This document shows, one piece after another, positions 1 to 12,589 of a DNA stretch of 64,000 nt. Position numbers and translations under genes: made by a program. The notes below the pieces were generated by a model. That model was given only the letters and a program-made list of their open reading frames with translations, was not told the DNA's origin and made no database searches. How positions within the stretch are numbered: the stretch's first letter is position 1; each line of letters begins with the position of its first letter. The stretch is from assembly GCF_027595985.1 (NCBI RefSeq), contig NC_073302.1, positions 16,679,311 to 16,743,310 on the forward strand. Reading direction: 5' to 3'. Origin of the DNA: Sorex araneus. Lineage: Eukaryota; Chordata; Mammalia; Eulipotyphla; Soricidae.

Positions 1-445
1 ACCCAAGAATAGTAGAGATAAGTACCAGGAAGTTGGCTCCATGGCTTGGAAGCTGGCCTCATATGCTGGAGGAAAAGGCAGCTCAGATAGAGAAGGGAAC
101 ACCAGGTAAAGTGTGGTTCAAGGACCCACTGGGGACAGGAGAATCGCTCTGAAAATAGACTATAGATGAAACACGATGACCTCTCAATACCCCTATTGCA
201 AACCACAACACCCAAAAGGAGAGAGAGAACAAAAGGAAATGCCCTGCCACAGAGATGGTGCACGGTGGGGAGGAGGGGTGAGATAGGGGCATGGGAGGGA
301 TACTGGGATCATTGGTGGTGGAGAATGGGCACTGGTGGAGGGATGGGTACTCTAGCATTGTATGACTGAAACACAAGCACAAAAAGTTGTAAGACTATAA
401 CTGTACGTCATGGTGATTCACTAATAAAAAAAATTAAACCCCCCC
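1..445 (+). mobile_element. L1 3' UTR fragment
   Basis: This matches the 3' UTR of the full-length L1 at 61480-61917 block by block: the CAAGAA-TAG start, a purine-rich middle with repeated GGGATGG-type words, GAGAATGGGCACTGGTGGAGG, and an end in TAATAAAAAAAATTAAA. It is diverged and its 5' part lies outside the window. No coding capacity. Confidence 0.85.
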
Positions 446-1595
446 CAAAAAAAAACCCTAAATACTGTTTCATTTAGAAGAAATTGGATTAATTGCTGGG
501 GGTAGGGGGTAGAGGAGCTGGAGCTCCCAAGAAGTGCTCAGGAATCTTGGCAATTCTCAGTTAATCAAGCCACCCTGAAGGGTTATTTTCAGATATTTTA
601 CAAGTCATCTCTGCAGCTTAGCTGGTTTCTCTATAAAGATATTGGACCACTGTCTCTTTCATTTGTACCTTCCATCATCTGGTATAAAACTGCTTTCTGT
701 GGAAACTCTTATCACTGACTCTAGACCTGCTGATTTCTTGGTGATGGTTTCTATTTAGCTGAAGTGTCACTCCAGGAAAACAAAATTGCTATGGCATAAA
801 TCTTTGACCTTTAAGCATAAAAAAAGAGGAAGCAGAAATTACTTAACCCAGTTACACAACTGACAATAATCTTTAAGTCAGTGACACATTCCCTTCACAA
901 TAGTGATTCTCCATCTCCGATGTTGAAACGTTCCAGAAACTCTTTCTGTTTCTTGAAAGGGAGGGTGGAATGACTCCAATTGCAGGAAGTTTTTAAAGCA
1001 AAACAAATAATCAGTCACATCTGATTTACCATTTCCTCAGTGTCACGCAACAAGTTTATGGCAATACCACAACAAGAATTTGAGTCCTTAATGCCCCAGG
1101 AACTCCATCAAGGAACTTTATGCTAAGAAATTGCCAAACTTTCATTCTGAATGTCTTCTAACTCTTAACAAAAGCACACCTATAATATTAGTATTTTTGA
1201 GTGATTGATCAGTGCCTGGTACATTACATATGTTAATTAATTTAGCATAACCTTTCCTGAAATAGAGCAAATTGAGACACAATTCTAATAAACAACTTTA
1301 CCAGGGTCCATTTAGAAGTAGTTATTGTCATCTGCACAATTAACTATCTTCAATCTATCTTTTCATCACTCTACTATGACCTGATGTTCCATCTTCCAAT
1401 TAAGTTGTGATTTCCCCAACTTAATCCTCTCTATTTATACTTTCTTTTTTGTGGAACAATTTCCTCTTTCCCTACGCTCTCTAACTGCAAAGATAATCTT
1501 TAAAAATGTTCAGCTTAAATACCACATCTGCTTTGAAGGCCTTTTTTCAGCTTCTCAAAAGAATAACCCTGCCTTCCATGGTGACCTAACAGTCT

Positions 1596-1596
<1 letters not shown>
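446..1596. other. non-coding, no recognised element
   Basis: AT-rich sequence with no convincing reading frame, splice-site pattern or recent repeat. I see nothing specific in it. Confidence 0.5.

Positions 1597-1654
<58 letters not shown>
1597..1654. repeat. (TG)n microsatellite
   Basis: An uninterrupted GT dinucleotide run of about 29 units. Its length and purity suggest it is polymorphic between individuals. Confidence 0.97.
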
Positions 1655-1658
<4 letters not shown>

Positions 1659-1860
1659 CCTTGGCACAGCTCCCTCACCAAGTTTAATCTGAATCTCACA
1701 ACTTTGAGAGCATGTCTTTGTTATTTATTTCTGCAACCTTGTGTGTATACTGCAGTATGCTAATAACAGAGCAGCTTCTCCATAAATGTTAGATGAAAAA
1801 AATTAAGACTTTCAAGAGAAAGAAAAAGGCTCAATTTTATTAGTAAGCTATCAAAAACCA

Positions 1861-1990
1861 TAGCAGTATGGGACAGAGAATGCTTACCTTGCATGCAACC
1901 AACCTGGGTTCCATCCCTGATAACATATATAGTCTCCCTCAGACCTGCCAATAGTGATCATTGAGCACAAAGCCAGGAGAATACACTTAA
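1861..1990 (+). mobile_element. old tRNA-derived SINE copy
   Basis: A degraded SINE. The recognisable order is GGGACAGAGAATGCTTACCTTGCATGC, then CCTGGGTTCCATCCC (B-box region), then GAGCACAAAGCCAGGAGAA. Many substitutions and no clear TSD mark it as old. Confidence 0.65.
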
Positions 1991-2139
1991 ATTTTTAAAT
2001 TCAGAAGCCATTTGTGGAGCTCATAAGTAAGGGAAGAAAGAAAAGAGGAAAAAGAAGAAATATCCGAAATACAAAGAGTGAAAAATTGAGCTGACAAGTA
2101 GTAGACGCAAAAAAGCACTTGGGCAAGAACCAACTTACT

Positions 2140-4797
2140 GACAACTTAGGGGCTTTTGTAAGACAAGGAAAAACCCTACAAGAACAACAAACCCCACAGA
2201 AAGATGACACAAAACCCCAAGACAATAATCTCTCTCAATGTCAATGACCTAAATGCACCAATTAAACGCACCAATTAAAAGACAAAGTGGGTTTTGTTTC
2301 GGAAACAAAACCCAACATTCTGCTGCCTACAAGAAACACACCGAACAGTCAGAGCAAACACAGACTCAAAGTCAAAGGATGGAAAACAATCCTGCAAGCA
2401 AACAACTCCCTCAAAAAAGCTGGGGTGGCCATACTAGTATCCGAAAACATAGATTTCAGGTTGAAAAAGATTAGAAGGGACAGCGAAGGTCACTTTCTAT
2501 TTATCAAGGGATATGTACAACAGGAAGAAATCACACTCTTAAACGTATACGCACCTAATGAGTGACTGGCTAAATACTTAAAACAACTCCTAACAGACTT
2601 TAAGGAGGACATTGCTAGCAGCACAATAGTAGTCAGAGACTTCAACACCGCCTTATCACCTCTGGATAGATTGAAAAGAATAAAACTCACCAAGGAAATA
2701 CTGACTCTGAAGGAAGAAATAGAAGAGAGAGGCCTAATTGACCTATACATGGCTTTACACCCCAAAAAGAAAGAATACACTTTTTTTTCCAGTGCACATG
2801 GAACATTTTCCAAAATAGACCATGTACTGGGCCACAAAGCATACCTCAATAGAATTGGAAAAATATAAATTGTATCAACTATCTTCTCAGACCACGATGC
2901 GCTGAAGATAGAAGCTAACCACACACAGATGCAGAGAATCAAAGCAAACACCTGGAAATTAAACAGCTCAGTGTTGAACAGTGAGTGGGTCAGGAAGGAA
3001 ATCAAGAAAGAAATAAAGAGATACCTTGAAATAAATGAGAATGAAGATACAAGTTACCAAAACCTATGGGACGCAGCTAAAGCTGTGTTAAGGGGAAAAT
3101 GTATAGCTCTGCAAGCATTCCTCAGGAAGAAAGAGAGGGCCTACACAGATAGCTTGACTTCACAGCTCAAGGCCTTAGAAAAGGACCAGAAAAAGGAACC
3201 CAAACCAGACTGAAGGAAGGAAATAATAAAAATTAGAGCAGAAATTAATGACATGGAAACCCAGAAAACAATCTGAAAGGTCAATGAAACCAAGAGCTGG
3301 TTCTTTGAGAAAGTGAACAAGTTTGATAAACTGCTAGCAAGACTCACAAAGAAAGAGAGAGAGAGAACCCTAATAAACCGAATCAGGGATGAAAAGGGGG
3401 ACATCACAACAGAAACCAATAAAATTCAAAAGATCATCAGAGACTACTTTGAAAGTCTGTATGCCATGAAACAAGAGAACCTAAAAGAAATGGATGAATT
3501 CCTTGACTCCTACAATCTCACCAGACTGAACCAAGAAGATTTGGAATACCTGAATAGACCCATTGATATCAAGGAAATTGAAACTGTAATCAAAAGTCTC
3601 CCCAAAAATAAAAGCCCAGGTCCAGATGAATTCACTGGTAAATTCTTCCAAACATTTAAAGAAGACCTGTTGCCAGTTCTACTCCAGCTTTTCCAGGAAA
3701 TTGAAAAAGCAGGAACTCTCCCAAACAGATTCTATGAAGCACATATCTACCTAATACCAAAAGCAAACAAAGGCAGCACTAAGAAAGAAAATTATAGACC
3801 AATATCCCTGATGAACACCAATGCAAAGATCCTCAACAAAATATTAGCAAATAGGATCCAACAACTCATCAAAAAGATCATACACCATGACCAAGTGGGA
3901 TTCATCCCGGGAAGGCAAGGATGGTTTAACATTCGGAAATCAATTAACATAATCCATCATATCAACAAAAGTAAAGATAAAAACCATATGATCATATCAA
4001 TTGATGCAGAGAAAGCATTTGAAAAGATCCAACATCCATTCATGTTGGATCCTTACCAAAATGGGTTTTTGAGGAACTTTCCTCAAGATAGTCGAAGCCA
4101 ACTACCACAAGCCTATGGCAAGCATTATCCTCAATGGGCAAAAACTAAGGGCCTTTCCTCTAAGATCAGGGACAAGACAAGGATGCCCACTCTCAGGGCT
4201 GGAGCGATAGCACAGCGGGAAGGGCGTTTGCCTTGCACCCGGCTGACCCGGGTTCTAATCCCAGCATCCCATATGGTTCCCTGAGCACCGCCAGGGGTAA
4301 TTCCTGAGTGAAGAGCCAGGATTAACCCCTGTGCATTGCCAGGTATGACCCCTTGCCCCCCCCAAACCCTCCCCCCCCAAAAAAAAACAAAAAACAAACA
4401 AAACAAAACAAAAAAACAAGGATGCCCACTCTCACCACTTCTGTTCAATATAGTACTGGAAGTACTTTTGATAGTTGTTAAGCAAGAAAAAGATATCAAG
4501 GGCATCCAGACAGGAAAGGAAGAAATCAAACTCTCACTATTTTCAGATGATATGATACTATATCTAGAGAAGCCTAAAGCCTCTACTAAGAAACCTTAGA
4601 AACAATAGACTTGTTCAGTAAAGTTGCAGGTTATAAAATCAATACCCAAAAATCTATGGCCTTCCTATATGCAAATAATGAGACAGAGGAAATGGACATG
4701 CCAAAAGCAATCCCATTCACAATTGTGCCCCAGAAAATCAAGTACCTCGGAATCAGCTTAACTAAGGAAATAAAAGACCTCTACAACAAAAACTATA
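2140..4797 (+). pseudogene. truncated L1 ORF2 pseudogene
   Basis: A 5'-truncated L1 copy on the plus strand. It aligns to the full-length copy from the ORF1/ORF2 junction (GTAAGACAAGG at about 2157, ATGACACAAAACC at about 2204) into the part after the reverse-transcriptase domain. It therefore covers the endonuclease region, the linker and most of the RT region. The longest open stretch is 3313-4284. Internal stops and frame changes break it repeatedly, so no full protein is possible. The RT core word [12 protein letters not shown] is visible, but the FADD active-site word has become FSDD. A SINE interrupts the copy at 4196. Homology to L1 stops near 4797 without the 3' UTR, which implies a later deletion or rearrangement. 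Confidence 0.92.
4196..4415 (+). mobile_element. SINE nested in the L1 fragment
   Basis: A full SINE: GGGCTGGAGCGATAGCACAG head, GGGTTCTAATCCC B-box region, body, then a C-rich and CAAAA-rich tail. It is flanked by a perfect 19-bp TSD, ACAAGGATGCCCACTCTCA, at 4177-4195 and 4416-4434. The duplicated sequence is L1 ORF2 sequence, so the SINE landed after the L1 fragment was already present. Confidence 0.96.
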
Positions 4798-5109
4798 AGA
4801 AGAAAATGCCATGGAATATTGCAGTGACATTGGCACAGATTTGAAAAGCACCAGAATTAAATCCCAGTAAATTGCACAAGATTTCTTCAAAACTGTTTCC
4901 AAAGCAGGAAAAAATAAAGATGACAAAGACAAGGACCCATACCCAGCAAAAGGAAAGAGTGGTTGAGAGGCAGAATCTCACAGTTCTGGAAGGGAAGACT
5001 TGAACGTGCTCCATGAGAAGAGAAGTACCCAGAAGTTCTGACAGCCTAGCCACCACGCACAGATTTTGTGGTGTTTCTTTGTTTGTTCAATTAATTTATC
5101 CCCCCCCCA
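4798..5109. other. non-coding spacer
   Basis: Unassigned sequence after the L1 break. I found no gene or clear repeat. Confidence 0.4.
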
Positions 5110-5215
5110 TTTTTTTCCTTACACTTTATATAAACATGATGGTTTACAAAGTTGTTCATGAGGATTAGTTATAGGTATGCAATACTTCAACAGCAATCCC
5201 ATTGCTAGTGTTTTG
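5110..5215 (-). mobile_element. L1-type 3' end fragment
   Basis: The words GGTTTACAAAGTTGTTCATGA and ATACTTCAACAGCAATCCCATTGCTAGTG resemble the reverse complement of the L1 3' end seen at 16560-16640 (GGTGTTGGAACATTGTA). Short and diverged. Confidence 0.5.
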
Positions 5216-5766
5216 GGTGGTGACATATGGGTAAGGAACGAGAGTAGCCCCATGGTGATAGAAAGTATAATTGTGGATGGCATTTTAAGAAAGAAAGCAG
5301 GGAGGAAGAAGAAACCAAATATCTCTGCTATTATCAATAGGCAATTGTGCAATTTTTGCAGTGTTTACACTCCCTGGTAAGAATTCACAGATGGCGGGAG
5401 GCACTAGGGGTCAGTCAGTGCCTCCATAACTAACTGCTTAGAAGCCTTCGAGATATCACTTTAAATGTCAAGTGTGGGAATGAGGGAAGATAATGACATG
5501 CCTTACAGTGCAAGAAATTGCTTGATTTTAGACAAATTGTAGTTTCCTTCTTCAAACAATTCATAGTAGCTAAGCATACATATAACCACTATCTAGTATA
5601 AAAGTGATGTGGACTCATTTGTTTCTTTTTTATTTTTATGAATATGTAAGCAAGATGGGAAGTATGCTTGGGATTACTCAGTTACACAGATGAGGTATGT
5701 TTCCTTAGGGAGTTTTCAATGCTGGGTGATACTAACTTCTTACATTTATGTATCATATACTAACTT

Positions 5767-6012
5767 GGACTGGAGCGATAGCACAGCAGGTAGGGCTTTG
5801 CCTTGCATGTGACCGACCCAGGTTTGATTTCTCTGTCCCTTTCAGAGAACCTGGCAAGCTACTGAGAGTATCCCACCAACACGACAGAGCCTGGCAAGCT
5901 ACCCATGGGTATTCTATATGCCAAAAATAATAACAACAAGTCTCACAATAGAGACATTACTGGTGTCCACTCAAGCAAATCGATGAACAACAGGACAAAA
6001 TGCTATAGTGCT
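5767..6012 (+). mobile_element. SINE, long-body subfamily
   Basis: The head resembles the short SINE (GACTGGAGCGATAGCACAGC). The body differs: CCTGGCAAGCTACTGAGAGTATCCC, a second CCTGGCAAGCTACCC unit, ATGCCAAAAATAATAACAAC, then GCAAATCGATGAACAACAGG near the 3' end. A 10-bp TSD (ATACTAACTT) flanks it at 5757-5766 and 6013-6022. Confidence 0.9.
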
Positions 6013-6056
6013 ATACTAACTTACCTCTTTTATTTATGTAGTCGAATCTTTTTATT

Positions 6057-6226
6057 TTTAATTGTTTTGGGGTCATACCTGGCAGGCTCAGGGCTTTCCT
6101 TGGGTTCTGTGCTCAGGAATCATTTTTGGCAAGTCTCAGGGGACCATATGAGGTGCTGGGGGTCAAACTTGGTTTGGGCCATGCCAGGCAAGCTTTCAGT
6201 CATCTGTACTATCTTTCCAGCCCCTT
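6057..6226 (-). mobile_element. old SINE copy
   Basis: Reverse complement of the short SINE. GGGGACCATATGAGGTGCTGG and the terminal CTATCTTTCCAGCCCC (complement of the GGGGCTGGA head) are readable. Diverged by many substitutions. Confidence 0.8.
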
Positions 6227-6229
6227 CAT

Positions 6230-6840
6230 ATAGTACTTTTTTTAACTGAAGTAACATTGGGTTATAACATCACATTCATTTATAAGAAAGTATGCCAGAA
6301 ACCTGTGATGTATATTGTATATTGTATTTTATTATTGTTATATTTTATTATTATATTGTATATTATATATTTTATTATATATTTATATTTTATATCGATC
6401 TGTATATTTTATATTGTTAACTACTTAAATTCTAGTTTCCCCCATCACCAAAACACTGACCCCTTTCGTTTGCTTTATTTACCCCCTTTGCCCATTTCTC
6501 TTAGGCTAGCCATAATTTTGTTCTGATAATCTGATATTTCTTGTTATTTTGCTTCACCTAGTACTTACTTTCTAATTTACCACACGTAAGAGAGACCATA
6601 TAATGTTTTGTCTTTATTTGGCCTCATTTCACTAAGTATCAAAACCTTCCAGGTCCATCAGTGCTGTCGCAAATGGCAGAATTCCAATCTTTTATTTTAT
6701 GACTAAATTGTCGAGTAATATGGGCCACATCTTCTTTATCACGCATACACCAGTGTGCAATCGGGATATCTACACTTCTTGCTAAAATTTCAGAAATACT
6801 TTGTTTAATTTGATTCTTGTGACTGTCATAGAAGTAACTC
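6230..6840 (-). mobile_element. ancient L1 3' fragment
   Basis: Words such as CAGGTCCATCAGTGCTGTCGCAAATGGCAGAATTCCA and CATCTTCTTTATCACGCATACACCAGTG read backwards through the conserved 3' end of mammalian L1 ORF2 and into the 3' UTR. This is an older lineage than the other L1 copies here. An AT-rich stretch (6305-6420) lies inside it. Confidence 0.65.
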
Positions 6841-6841
6841 T

Positions 6842-7018
6842 CTAGGGGTTTGAGCAATAGTACAGTGGGTAGGACAATTGCCTTACATGTGACCAATCCA
6901 GGTTCAATCCCTGGCACCCCATTTGTCCCCCTTAGCCCTGAAGAAGTCATTCCTAAGTACAGAGCCAGAAATAAGCTCTGAGCACAGCTGCGTGTGGCCC
7001 CAAAACCACAAAACAAAG
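6842..7018 (+). mobile_element. old SINE copy
   Basis: GAGCAATAGTACAGTGGGTAGG head, CCAGGTTCAATCCCTGG B-box region, and GAGCACAGCTGCGTGTGGCCCC near the end, followed by an ACAAAA tail. Moderately diverged. Confidence 0.85.
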
Positions 7019-7849
7019 ACCCCTTACATGATTTTTCTGGACAAAGAAACAGAGACCATGAAACAGAATGCTTGTTAAACAGAGAGTGGAAAGGCTAATT
7101 TAACACGTAATTGTTTTAACTCTTGCTTCCAGAGTCCTTGTTCCACCCCTCAACTCAGATGACAACTAGATATTCTCAGGGTGAAGGAAATTGCAAATAC
7201 ATGACTAAACACCATCAATTATTGAGTTCCCTATTTTCATGTTGTGTCAGGAGCTTTAAGTGGTCAGAATCCTATTGTGATAATGCTGGAGCATCTACAT
7301 GTTGTTGTTATACTTCTATTCACACAACACAGTTGCAGGAAAGGACATTTACTTAAGCTGTGCATTTTATAAATATGAAGCGGTCAGGCGAGGTGAAGAG
7401 CAGTACTAGAGTTTCAAGGAAGTGTTCTGACCCTCAGAAGTCATTTGGTCCATTGCTTTCCAATAGGCAATATTTCTTGGAGCAATTTATTCTGTTTCAT
7501 TATTGTTGATGTTTTTAAAAAATGAGGACATGGTTAATTCACATTTATTTGCACATACACATATCTGTCCTATAGTCTTGGAACTGTTACTGTCTACTTT
7601 CAAGATTTCTACTACAGATGCAAATAAAAAGTGTTTTATGCTTTCTATCTCTTTGATCCTGGAAGTCAGGATTCAACAGGGAAATATAGGATAAATCCAA
7701 AGAATGTTAGCAACTCAGAAATACCTTTATAAGCAGTAATAAAAAAAACCTTATTTATCTCCAAAGAAGAATTGAAACTTTGAGTTTGTAAGGTGTCTCT
7801 AGAAAAGTGTTCCTCTATGCTTGTATTTCTGGTTCACTGCATTTATGAA
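7019..7849. other. non-coding, no recognised element
   Basis: No supported gene. The reading frames here are short and lack codon structure or splice context. Confidence 0.4.
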
Positions 7850-7860
7850 AGCTAATGGGT

Positions 7861-8092
7861 AATGGGGCTGGAGTGATAGCACAGTGGGTAGGGCGTTTGC
7901 CTTGCACACAGCCTACCCAGGTTCGATTTCCAGCATCCCATATGGTCCCCTGAGCACCACCAGGGGTAATTCTTGAGTGCAAAGCCCTGTGCATTGCTGG
8001 GTGTGACCCAAAAAAGAAAAAAAAAAGCTACTGAAAGCTTTTTAACTTTCCACATGGTGATTCAATAAAAGAATAAATTTAAAAAAAAAAAC
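7861..8092 (+). mobile_element. chimeric SINE with L1-type 3' tail
   Basis: From 7865 to about 8020 this is a normal short SINE ending in GTGTGACCCAAAAAAG plus A-rich tail. It then continues with CTGAAAGCTTTTTAACTTTCCACATGGTGATTCAATAAAA and a second A-rich tail. That extension is the 3' end of the L1-related family found in reverse at 32500-32580. One TSD (AGCTAATGGGT, 7850-7860 and 8093-8103) encloses both parts, so they appear to have inserted together. Confidence 0.85.
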
Positions 8093-8103
8093 AGCTAATG
8101 GGT

Positions 8104-9638
8104 TAAAACTGATTAAAAGTAATTCAGGGGAAGAATATGTATAAACAAAAGTATGTACATATGTACACACATATGTATATATATATGCAACATTTTAAGG
8201 GGTCATAGTCCTTACTCTTTACAAATCTTATCATAAATAGAAAACAACCATTAAAGGTAATATAACTACCTATTAACTGCATACAATAATTCTATTTACC
8301 ATGATACCACCTTGGGAAATGATGACACTTAATTCTTCCATTTTACAGGTAAGAGACAAGTTCAGAGCTGAGCTCTAAAGCATACTGACATTATTTCTGC
8401 TCACTTGTTGGATCTCAGTAGCTGGTATTCCATTACTATAGAGTGTTTCTGTCCTTTGAAGTGCTGTTCCTAACCCTGGACACTGAGTCACAACCAGCTT
8501 AATAGAAGATGATGTGCAGGAAGGATCAGCTATGAGCTAATCATAAAGACATCCCCTGCCACTCATTTGAAAAGTAAATTTTTGCAGGTAGAAGTTTCCA
8601 CTGTGGACCTTCCCAAAGGGTCAATTGACTTCTCTAGAAAACAAAGAATCTCAAGCTTTTTAAAAGACTGAACTGAACATCAACCTCAAAAGTTTATGAT
8701 CTACTTCCACTAACAATATTATATAGGGGGCTTCTGGGGAAAATGACAGTGTTCCAGCATGTCATTATATAGGAGATCCTGGCGTTTCCAACAGAAAGGC
8801 ATTTTTTTTTTGCATTTTTCATAGTTAATAGAGCTGAAGAGTCCATTTGCAAATGTGGCACTAATGGGCTTTGTTGGGGGAACAGAAACATTATACAAAT
8901 TAAATAGACAGCAAATGACTTGAAGGGTTTGAAAAAAACCAATACTCTTTTTTTTTTTTCTGGTATAAGTTTATGCAAAGTTTCAGCTGTCCTGGAGAAT
9001 GAAGACAGGGCTCTGACAATGTACCAAAAGAAACGAAAGAACCAATAATTCCCTTGGTCACAACACCTAGAGAGATATAGTAAGATCATAGTAAAACCAA
9101 ACAATTCTAAGAATCCCAAGGAGTCTTACCTAAAATGATTAAGAATATGTACTGGTAGAAGGAGAAAGAAAGAGAATGGCTGTAATCAATTAAGGGTGTC
9201 TTTTCCCTTAAACAAGAAGAAATCATATATCCCATTCTCTTCGACCGTGCCTTGGCTGTTATGAATATTAGCAATAAACCTAAAGGACAAATCCAGTAAC
9301 CATACTAAAAGTGGGATACTATCCTGCCTTTTCTACTGTAACTGTCATTCTGAGAACTGCCTGTGTTTTAAGAAAACTTGGAGGATAGTATAGAATATAG
9401 AATCTAAAATATAGACTTTAAATTCCCTGTTACCAACTGAGAATTACCAGCAGTTAAGATCATAAACAGGACTCAATCAATACACTCCAAGGTTTGGTGA
9501 ACTTTATCATGTTGCTTTATGATTTCCATTTTTAATAGTTCTATCGACATTGTCTCAATTGCTCGCTGCATAAAGTGCTTGGATGAAAATAGATGCAAGT
9601 TTAAATGAAGGGTGAAAGACAATCTAGAGGAAAAAGAA
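8104..9638. other. non-coding, mostly unassigned
   Basis: AT-rich sequence. CCATTTTACAGGTAAGAGACAAGTTCAGAG near 8338 resembles the MIR core, but the match is short. Nothing else is supported. Confidence 0.4.
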
Positions 9639-9662
9639 TGTGTGTGTGTGTGAGGGAGAGAG

Positions 9663-9702
<40 letters not shown>
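9639..9702. repeat. (TG)n/(GA)n compound microsatellite
   Basis: A short TG run followed by an interrupted GA run to 9702. Confidence 0.95.
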
Positions 9703-11059
9703 ACAGAGAACTCTAAGGATATAAAAAAAATTAAAACATGTTAAGTCCAAGGAAATAGTACAGTGCTTGCATTCACTTCTCTAGGAGTGAACCCTAAGCA
9801 GAGGAAGCCCTGAGCACTGCCAGAAATCACAACCTCACCCCCCCTGGACCTCCTCCCCCCACCACAAAACAAAACAAAATTGTTAGATAAAGTAACTTCT
9901 TTTTAATTTCACGATTTTAGAATCTAGACTTCTGGGAGACTCTTTATCCATCTAGGAAATAAAGTTAGGGGCCAGGAAATAATACACAATGCATGCACCT
10001 AATCCAGACGTGACCCTCGCACCACCTGGCCCTAGTCAACACCAGTGTAGTTCTGGAGACCCCTCCCACCCAGCGCCACCACGGTGTGAGGGTAAACCTT
10101 AAAACTGCAGGACCCGAGTAGCACCACATCCTCTGGTCCTTACTATTGAACCTCTGACTAGGTTGGCCAAGAAAAGCTGGGCGGGGTCCTGACATCGTGA
10201 AAACCACCTAGGAGCTGCCACCCTCCCCCCTAAATAGAAAGAAAAAATAAAAGGCATTAAGAAACGACTTCTCTGAGAACTTTGTGTGTTGTGCAGAACC
10301 TCAACAGCATTTGCAAGTATTTGTGTATTTCACACCGATACATTTTCTTTTTAACTCTCCACTTTCCTATAGTTAATTCCTACCAGTCAATCCCTCTGGG
10401 GAGAGCACCATTCCTTGTAGTGAAGGTGGAAGAAGCACCAAGAGATAAGGAAGGGGATATTGAGTCCCAGAAGATAAGCCGCGTGATGATGTCTCACGGT
10501 TAAGCTCTGGGAAGATGGGGGAAGTTGGTTCTGGGGAGCAGTGGTTAGGAAACAGACGGGGTTATTTTAGATCAGTCCCATGATGCTTGGCTCATGGGAA
10601 ATGGGGTGTTGTTAGTTTGAGACAGGAGCTCAAATTGGCAACTGGCTGGTTTTGATTTAATTACATAGTGAGCTAGTTTCTTAAGAGCATACAACACAAT
10701 CCTTTCTCCTAAACATGGGTTTAATTTCCAACCAAACACTTCTCTCACAAACAACATGTTGTTGCTAAACCTTTATTGTAATTCCCAGAACTGCTTGCAG
10801 CCTCTCAGAAACCCATTATTTTATAATTATAATCAAGGCTATTAGGACAGGACAATTTGTGCCAAAAAGCTCAGAACTGTCACTTAGCACTGTCACAGGG
10901 AGGTAGCATCTCTATTTCTGTAGAAATCAAGGAGAGTAGCAGACACTGCGTTTTAGACACTTTCTAGATGGCATGGAGTTACTGACCTTGTCCTAAATAT
11001 TCTCTAGTCGTTCTATCAATGACCCCTGTGGACTAGCCCAGGCATCGTGACAGCTGTTA
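9703..11059. other. non-coding with degraded SINE remnants
   Basis: Around 9745-9870 and 9970-10230, words such as AATAGTACAGTGCTTGC and CTGAGCACTGCCAGAAATCAC suggest very old SINE copies. They are too diverged to delimit. No gene is supported. Confidence 0.35.
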
Positions 11060-11260
11060 CATAGTGGGAAAAAGTCAGTCCTGGGACTCAGACTAACTTG
11101 GCTTCACATTCAAATTCTCCCCCTCCCCCTTCCCATTGAGTAAGCACCTTTGCTTCTTCACTGGAGAAATGACCAAGCTACTGGTATATGCCCATAGGGT
11201 TATTATAACAATTAAATGAATCAATACACAGCTTGCAACAATCCCAGACATGGACCAAAA
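11060..11260 (-). repeat. MIR-like ancient SINE
   Basis: The order GTCCTGGGACTCAGACTAACTTGGCTTC, GGAGAAATGACC and GGGTTATTATAACAATTAAATGAATCAATACACA resembles a mammalian-wide MIR element. Based on remembered consensus words only. Confidence 0.45.
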
Positions 11261-11692
11261 GCTTAGAAAAATGTTTTGCTGATGCATACATACATGCTGG
11301 TTGACCTTGGTCAAATTACTCATCCATCCTCCCAGAGCATCTAAACTCTCACAATTCAAAGAAGGAGAGTGACTGCAAATTCACAAGACACAACTGAAAT
11401 TGAAAGGAACAATTTCAGAAGCAGACCAGTTGCTCAATATTTTTAGTTCTCCTTTGTCAGCCACATACTCTTCAAATTTCACTTTGAGATAGAAAATTTT
11501 ATTGTTCTCCTCAATAGACCGAAAGGGTATGATCTTCCAACTCTCCGGTAATCCTTTAGTTTTTGAAATCCTTTCTCCCTGCCCCCTCCACCTCCTCTGT
11601 GTTCAATCCCAGGTCTGGTTTTCATCAGGAAATCAGACTGTCCATAGAAATAAACAGCAAACTCAGTCTATTTTCTGCATGAAGTCCATCAC

Positions 11693-11780
11693 TGTTAGAG
11701 AACATTTAATCAGAGGTACCTTTGTTGTTAGAAGAGAACATTTATTCATTGTTAGAGAACATTTAATCAGAGGTACCTTT
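11693..11780. repeat. short direct repeat, 57-bp period
   Basis: A 31-bp unit containing GTTAGAGAACATTTAATCAG occurs identically at 11693-11723 and 11750-11780. A third, imperfect partial copy (GTTAGAAGAGAACATTT) lies between them. Looks like a local tandem duplication. Confidence 0.9.
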
Positions 11781-12589
11781 ATATCATTTCCCCCAAGCTT
11801 TTAGGACTTTCATACCGATAAGTAATTATTATAACATTTTGTTTATATTAATTACAATGATGTGAAACAGAATTCTTTGTACATTTTTATAAGAGCATAG
11901 TGCACTCATATAAAGTAATATGTTTGAAAGTGTCAGTTATGAAGTGGAATGGGATTCTATCCTGATCTCGAACTGATATTTATGAATAGATGACCTTTAA
12001 TATTTTATAGAATGACTTATTATCTTTGGTGTGGTAGAATAAAGAAGATATCTCATACAGAGCCTTTGTACCAAATGATGGTTCTATTTAATATAGCTAC
12101 TATTATTAACACTCTTATCTCTGTTTAAGTGATGTCTGGGATTGAAATCTAAGCCTCAAAACACTTGCAGGATTTGCCCTGCACACCACAGGGGAATGGA
12201 GAACTTAGACCCAGCCACTGGTCTACTCTTCCGCAAAGGTCACTGAAGTTCATGATACCATACCAGTATCTATCTACTCTATTATAAATGAACAAATGAG
12301 CAGGGCATAATTTTTCTCATTTGTAAATTCTAGCAACAGCAGCAGCTGGAAATCCTCGGAGATGGAATCCTGTCTTCCAGTTCCATTCTCTCACCATGAG
12401 TCCAATTCCTGTGTTACTCGACGGCTGTGAGGCCTGTGCTAGAAAAACTCAGGAATCCGGATGGCTCTCTTCACCAAATATCAGGCCTGAGTATTTCCTG
12501 TCATTAATACAGTCTCTTTCAACAGGTAAATTTAGAACAGTGCTGGTTCTCGACTCATCCTCTTTATAGCTGCTTAGCAAACTTTCCAC
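11781..12589. other. non-coding, no recognised element
   Basis: No supported gene, repeat or regulatory site. Confidence 0.4.

Noticed and set aside
1451-1687. A 78-codon frame with alternating Cys-Val
   Set aside because: An artefact of the (TG)n microsatellite.
8694-9119. A 141-codon minus-strand frame
   Set aside because: No recognisable domain, homopolymer runs at several points, and no exon or promoter context.
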